A stretch of DNA of 7,986 nt, from assembly GCA_036558265.1 (NCBI GenBank), contig DATBFY010000742.1, positions 1-7,986 of the forward strand, in the 5' to 3' direction. Positions within the stretch are counted from its first letter, which is position 1. Every line of letters starts with the position of its first letter. This DNA is from RYN-433 sp036558265. GTDB taxonomy: Bacteria > Planctomycetota > Phycisphaerae > Tepidisphaerales > Tepidisphaeraceae. A program made the translations under genes and the position numbers. The notes under the pieces were generated by a model, which did no database searches, was not told the origin of the DNA, and was given only the letters and a program-made list of their open reading frames with translations. Below, piece by piece: positions 6,054 to 7,986 of this stretch.

Positions 6054-6956
6054 ATGAAGTGGTTCATCCGAATCGCCGTCGCGCTCGTGCTCGTCCTGGT
6101 CGTCGGACTCGGCGTCGTTTACTTCTATCGCAACAGCCTGATCCGCTCGGCCGTGGAGTCGCAGGCCAGCAGTTCCCTGGGCGTGAAGACGACGCTCGGC
6201 GGGGCGAACCTGGGTCTCTTCGGCGGGACGCTCAAGCTGGATGACCTCCAGATCGCCTCGCCCGCGGGATACAAGGCCGATCACATGTTCACCCTGGGCG
6301 GTCTGGACCTGGGCGTCCACTATGGCGATCTTCGCAAGGAGCCGATCCACGTGAACCAGATCACGATCGACAAGCCCAAGGCCGTGCTCGAATACGTGGA
6401 CGGCAAGTTCAACTTCCAGGCGCTGATGGACCAGATGGGCGGCGGCGGCGCCCCGCCTTCGGAAAAGAAAGGCGAGCCGGTCAAGCTGATCATCGATCAG
6501 CTCATGGTGAAAGATGCGGCGGTTGAGGTGCGCGCGCCGATGATCCCGACGCCCATCACCGTGCCGATCCCTTCGATCGTGTTGAAGGACATCGGCAACG
6601 GCGAGGGGAACAAGAACGGCGCGGCGATCAAGGACGTCGTGGGGGTAACGATGAGCGCGCTGGCGGCGAGCGCGGCCAATTCGCCGCAGCTCAAGAACCT
6701 GTCGGTCCTCGAGGACGCGCTCAAGGCGCAGGCGCAGCAGGTGATGGGCAAGGTGCAGAAGGAACTGGGCCAGCAGGTTCAGGCGATCACCGGCAACGTC
6801 GCCGGCGAGATCAACAAGGCGCTGGAGGGCACCGGCGTGAACGTCAACAAGACCCTGCAGGGCGTCACGGGCGGCAAGGACCCCGCCAAGGCCGTCGAGC
6901 AGGGCCTGGGCAACCTCCTGGGCGGCGACAAGAAGAAGGACAAGGACAAGAAGTGA
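6054..6956 (+). CDS. AsmA/DUF748-like membrane-anchored protein (300 aa)
   Basis: ATG 6054 is preceded by GGGAGG (6043-6048) with 5 nt spacing. Residues 4-25 form one strongly hydrophobic segment (IRIAVALVLVLVVGLGVVYFY) after MKWF, an N-terminal membrane anchor or uncleaved signal. What follows resembles the beta-rich start of AsmA-like and DUF748 proteins: LGVKTTLGGANLGLFGG, KLDDLQIASPAGY, then HVNQITIDKPKAVLEYVDGKFNF. In known members this fold lies in the periplasm and is linked to lipid transport between membranes or to outer-membrane assembly. The second half is helical and Gln/Ala-rich (LEDALKAQAQQVMGKVQKEL, about 222-241), then a Gly-rich segment and a lysine-rich end (DKKKDKDKK). At 300 aa it is short compared with large AsmA proteins. 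It is transcribed away from the 138-aa gene. The family assignment is from pattern only. Confidence 0.82.
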   Translation: MKWFIRIAVALVLVLVVGLGVVYFYRNSLIRSAVESQASSSLGVKTTLGGANLGLFGGTLKLDDLQIASPAGYKADHMFTLGGLDLGVHYGDLRKEPIHVNQITIDKPKAVLEYVDGKFNFQALMDQMGGGGAPPSEKKGEPVKLIIDQLMVKDAAVEVRAPMIPTPITVPIPSIVLKDIGNGEGNKNGAAIKDVVGVTMSALAASAANSPQLKNLSVLEDALKAQAQQVMGKVQKELGQQVQAITGNVAGEINKALEGTGVNVNKTLQGVTGGKDPAKAVEQGLGNLLGGDKKKDKDKK

Positions 6957-6999
6957 CGGAGATTTTCGGCGACACGTCTCCGCCAGCCATTGGGTGGGG

Positions 7000-7015
7000 C
7001 AGACATTCTTGTCTG
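7000..7015. repeat. Hairpin CAGACA-TTCT-TGTCTG
   Basis: A perfect 6-bp stem (7000-7005 and 7010-7015) has a TTCT loop. It shares the core GACATTCTTGTC with the inner hairpin of the next element, which reads GACATTCCTTGTC. The two therefore look like related members of one palindrome type placed side by side, beginning about 40 bp after the stop of the AsmA-like gene. Confidence 0.6.
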
Positions 7016-7018
7016 TCT

Positions 7019-7062
7019 CGCATGGCGGAGTGGGGACATTCCTTGTCCCCCGACGCCATGCG
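7019..7062. repeat. Nested double-stem hairpin, possible terminator or REP-like element
   Basis: An outer perfect 9-bp stem (CGCATGGCG 7019-7027 with CGCCATGCG 7054-7062) encloses an inner perfect 7-bp stem (GGGGACA 7032-7038 with TGTCCCC 7044-7050) with a TTCCT loop. Short internal loops of 4 and 3 nt separate the stems. No T tract follows, so it is a poor intrinsic terminator but a strong cruciform. The inner core resembles the neighbouring hairpin at 7000-7015 and, more loosely, the GGGGACATCC end of the 5340-5420 repeat. Confidence 0.7.
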
Positions 7063-7119
7063 AATCATTTCCGCCCAAACTGTCACGCACGCAATCCCAG
7101 GCGGGTCCCCGGCGCCACG

Positions 7120-7148
7120 TTGAAGATGATTCACTCGCACCATACCAT
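7120..7148 (+). promoter_or_regulatory. Candidate promoter of prfA
   Basis: TTGAAG (7120-7125) and TACCAT (7143-7148) are separated by exactly 17 nt. Each hexamer matches the sigma-70 consensus at four of six positions. Transcription would begin near 7155, giving a leader of about 100 nt before ATG 7259. No better pair was noticed between the hairpins and the start codon. Confidence 0.35.
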
Positions 7149-7258
7149 TGACCGAAATGTTCGCGCCCGCCCTCAGCTTCGCCGACCGTTAGCGTCGGGG
7201 CTCATCCGCGCCCGTGCCGTCCGTCCGCTTGTTTTCTTTCCCCGATCCCAAGAACGAG

Positions 7259-7986
7259 ATGCCCGAAACCACAACCCCATCCGCGCCCCCCGCTCTTCTT
7301 CGCAAGCTCGAGGAACTGAGCGCCCGCTTCGACGAGATCCAGAACAGCCTCAATGATCCGGCCTTCGTCTCCAACCCGCAGAAGATGATCGCCGCCTCCA
7401 AGGAGTCGGGACAGCTCCAAGGGGTCGTCGAGCGATATCGCGAGTACAAGTCGGCCTCAAAGCAGGTGGACGAGCTGGCCGAGATGTCCGCCCACAAGGC
7501 CGACGCCGACATGGCCGCCCTGGCGGAGGAGGAGCTTCCGGCGGCACGCGACAAGGCCAATCAGCTCCTGGAGGATCTGAAGGATCAGTTCATCGCCGCC
7601 GAGGACAACGCGGTGGACAGCTTCTTCCTGGAGATCCGCGCCGGCACGGGGGGCGAGGAGGCGGCGCTCTTCGGCCGGGACCTCTTCGAGATGTACCGAA
7701 AGTACGTTGAAGCCCACCGCTGGCAGTGGATCGTCTCGGACTTCTCCGTCAGCGAGCGCGGGGGATTCAAAGAGGTGATCGTCAACATCAAGGGAGATGG
7801 CGCTTACCGTCACCTCCGCTTCGAGGGCGGCGGTCACCGCGTGCAACGCGTCCCCGAAACCGAAGCCCAGGGCCGCATCCACACCTCCACCGCCACCGTC
7901 GCCGTCCTCCCCGAAGCCGAAGAAGTCGATATCGCCGTCGAAGAAAAGGACCTGCGCGTCGACAACTTCCACTCGTCGGGCGCCGG
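7259..7986 (+). CDS. prfA: Peptide chain release factor 1, N-terminal 242 residues (gene continues past the window)
   Basis: Release factor 1 recognises UAA and UAG in the ribosomal A site and triggers release of the finished protein. The order of parts fits RF1: a helical domain 1 (residues about 8-110), then the conserved IRAGTGGEEAALF (127-138), DLFEMYRKY, and GGGHRVQRVPETEAQGRIHTS (190-210). Within it, PET (199-201) is the PxT stop-codon reading motif typical of RF1 rather than the SPF of RF2. The sequence stops after HSSGA and two bases of a glycine codon, exactly where the catalytic GGQ should follow. ATG 7259 gives a start close to that of known RF1; an in-frame GTG at 7214 would add 15 residues (VPSVRLFSFPDPKNE) and is less likely. 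No good Shine-Dalgarno sequence is seen (AAGAACGAG just before ATG). Confidence 0.97.
   Translation, partial: MPETTTPSAPPALLRKLEELSARFDEIQNSLNDPAFVSNPQKMIAASKESGQLQGVVERYREYKSASKQVDELAEMSAHKADADMAALAEEELPAARDKANQLLEDLKDQFIAAEDNAVDSFFLEIRAGTGGEEAALFGRDLFEMYRKYVEAHRWQWIVSDFSVSERGGFKEVIVNIKGDGAYRHLRFEGGGHRVQRVPETEAQGRIHTSTATVAVLPEAEEVDIAVEEKDLRVDNFHSSGA

Larger units (their letters stand above)
6957..7258. other. Intergenic region between the AsmA-like gene and prfA
   Basis: About 300 bp without a convincing gene. It holds two related hairpins (7000-7015 and 7019-7062), which probably end the AsmA-like transcript or are REP-like elements, and a candidate promoter at 7120-7148. The open frames here translate hairpin sequence and are not protein-like. 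In some bacteria rpmE (ribosomal protein L31) precedes prfA, but no L31-like frame is visible here. Confidence 0.6.

Noticed and set aside
6957..6985. Hairpin CGGAGA...TCTCCG as terminator of the AsmA-like gene
   Set aside because: The stem is only six pairs with a 14-nt loop and no T tract. It is too weak to call.
6994..7356. 120-codon plus-strand open frame across the hairpins into prfA
   Set aside because: It translates the hairpins and then overlaps the start of prfA in another frame. The composition is Arg/His/Pro-rich and no family is recognised.

Overview
The window looks like a chromosomal piece from a GC-rich bacterium, most likely a planctomycete (possibly Phycisphaerae-like). This rests on a TIGR03790-family gene, a secreted low-complexity TPR protein, Calx-beta/Ig-like extracellular protein remnants, and intergenic DNA full of short palindromes. 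The lineage is an inference; the window has no rRNA or other decisive marker. The genes use TAA and TGA as stops, so a standard code is assumed.

Layout. 1-1105 (minus): a broken and partial gene for a Calx-beta plus Ig-like surface/adhesion protein. One reading frame is interrupted by a TGA and runs off the left edge. 1109-1546: non-coding DNA with three palindromic or repeat elements. 1547-1571: a clear intrinsic terminator for the next minus-strand gene. 1606-3459 (minus): an exported 617-aa protein with a polyglutamine tract and C-terminal TPRs. It has a TATAAT box and a 13-bp tandem duplication in its leader. 3625-5307 (minus): a TIGR03790-family exported protein of 560 aa. 5340-5420: a perfect 25-bp inverted repeat around a 31-nt spacer. 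5427-5843 (minus): a 138-aa pentapeptide-like protein of unknown function. 5844-6053: a divergent promoter region. 6054-6956 (plus): a membrane-anchored AsmA/DUF748-like protein. 6957-7258: non-coding DNA with two related hairpins and a candidate promoter. 7259-7986 (plus): the first two thirds of prfA (release factor 1), cut off at the GGQ motif.

How it fits together. Four of the six genes (1105, 3459, 5307 and 6054 starts) look exported, membrane-anchored or extracellular. prfA is the only recognisable housekeeping gene. Three minus-strand genes (5843, 5307, 3459) follow one another. The last has its own promoter and terminator, and the first two are separated by the inverted repeat, so a single operon is not required. 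TIGR03790 proteins are known to occur in genomes that carry exosortase/PEP-CTERM sorting, which suggests the host exports and sorts surface proteins, but no exosortase or PEP-CTERM protein is visible here.

No complete new defence or mobile system is visible. The most unusual content is the set of palindromic intergenic elements, two of which share a 17-bp core, and the nonsense-interrupted Calx-beta gene.
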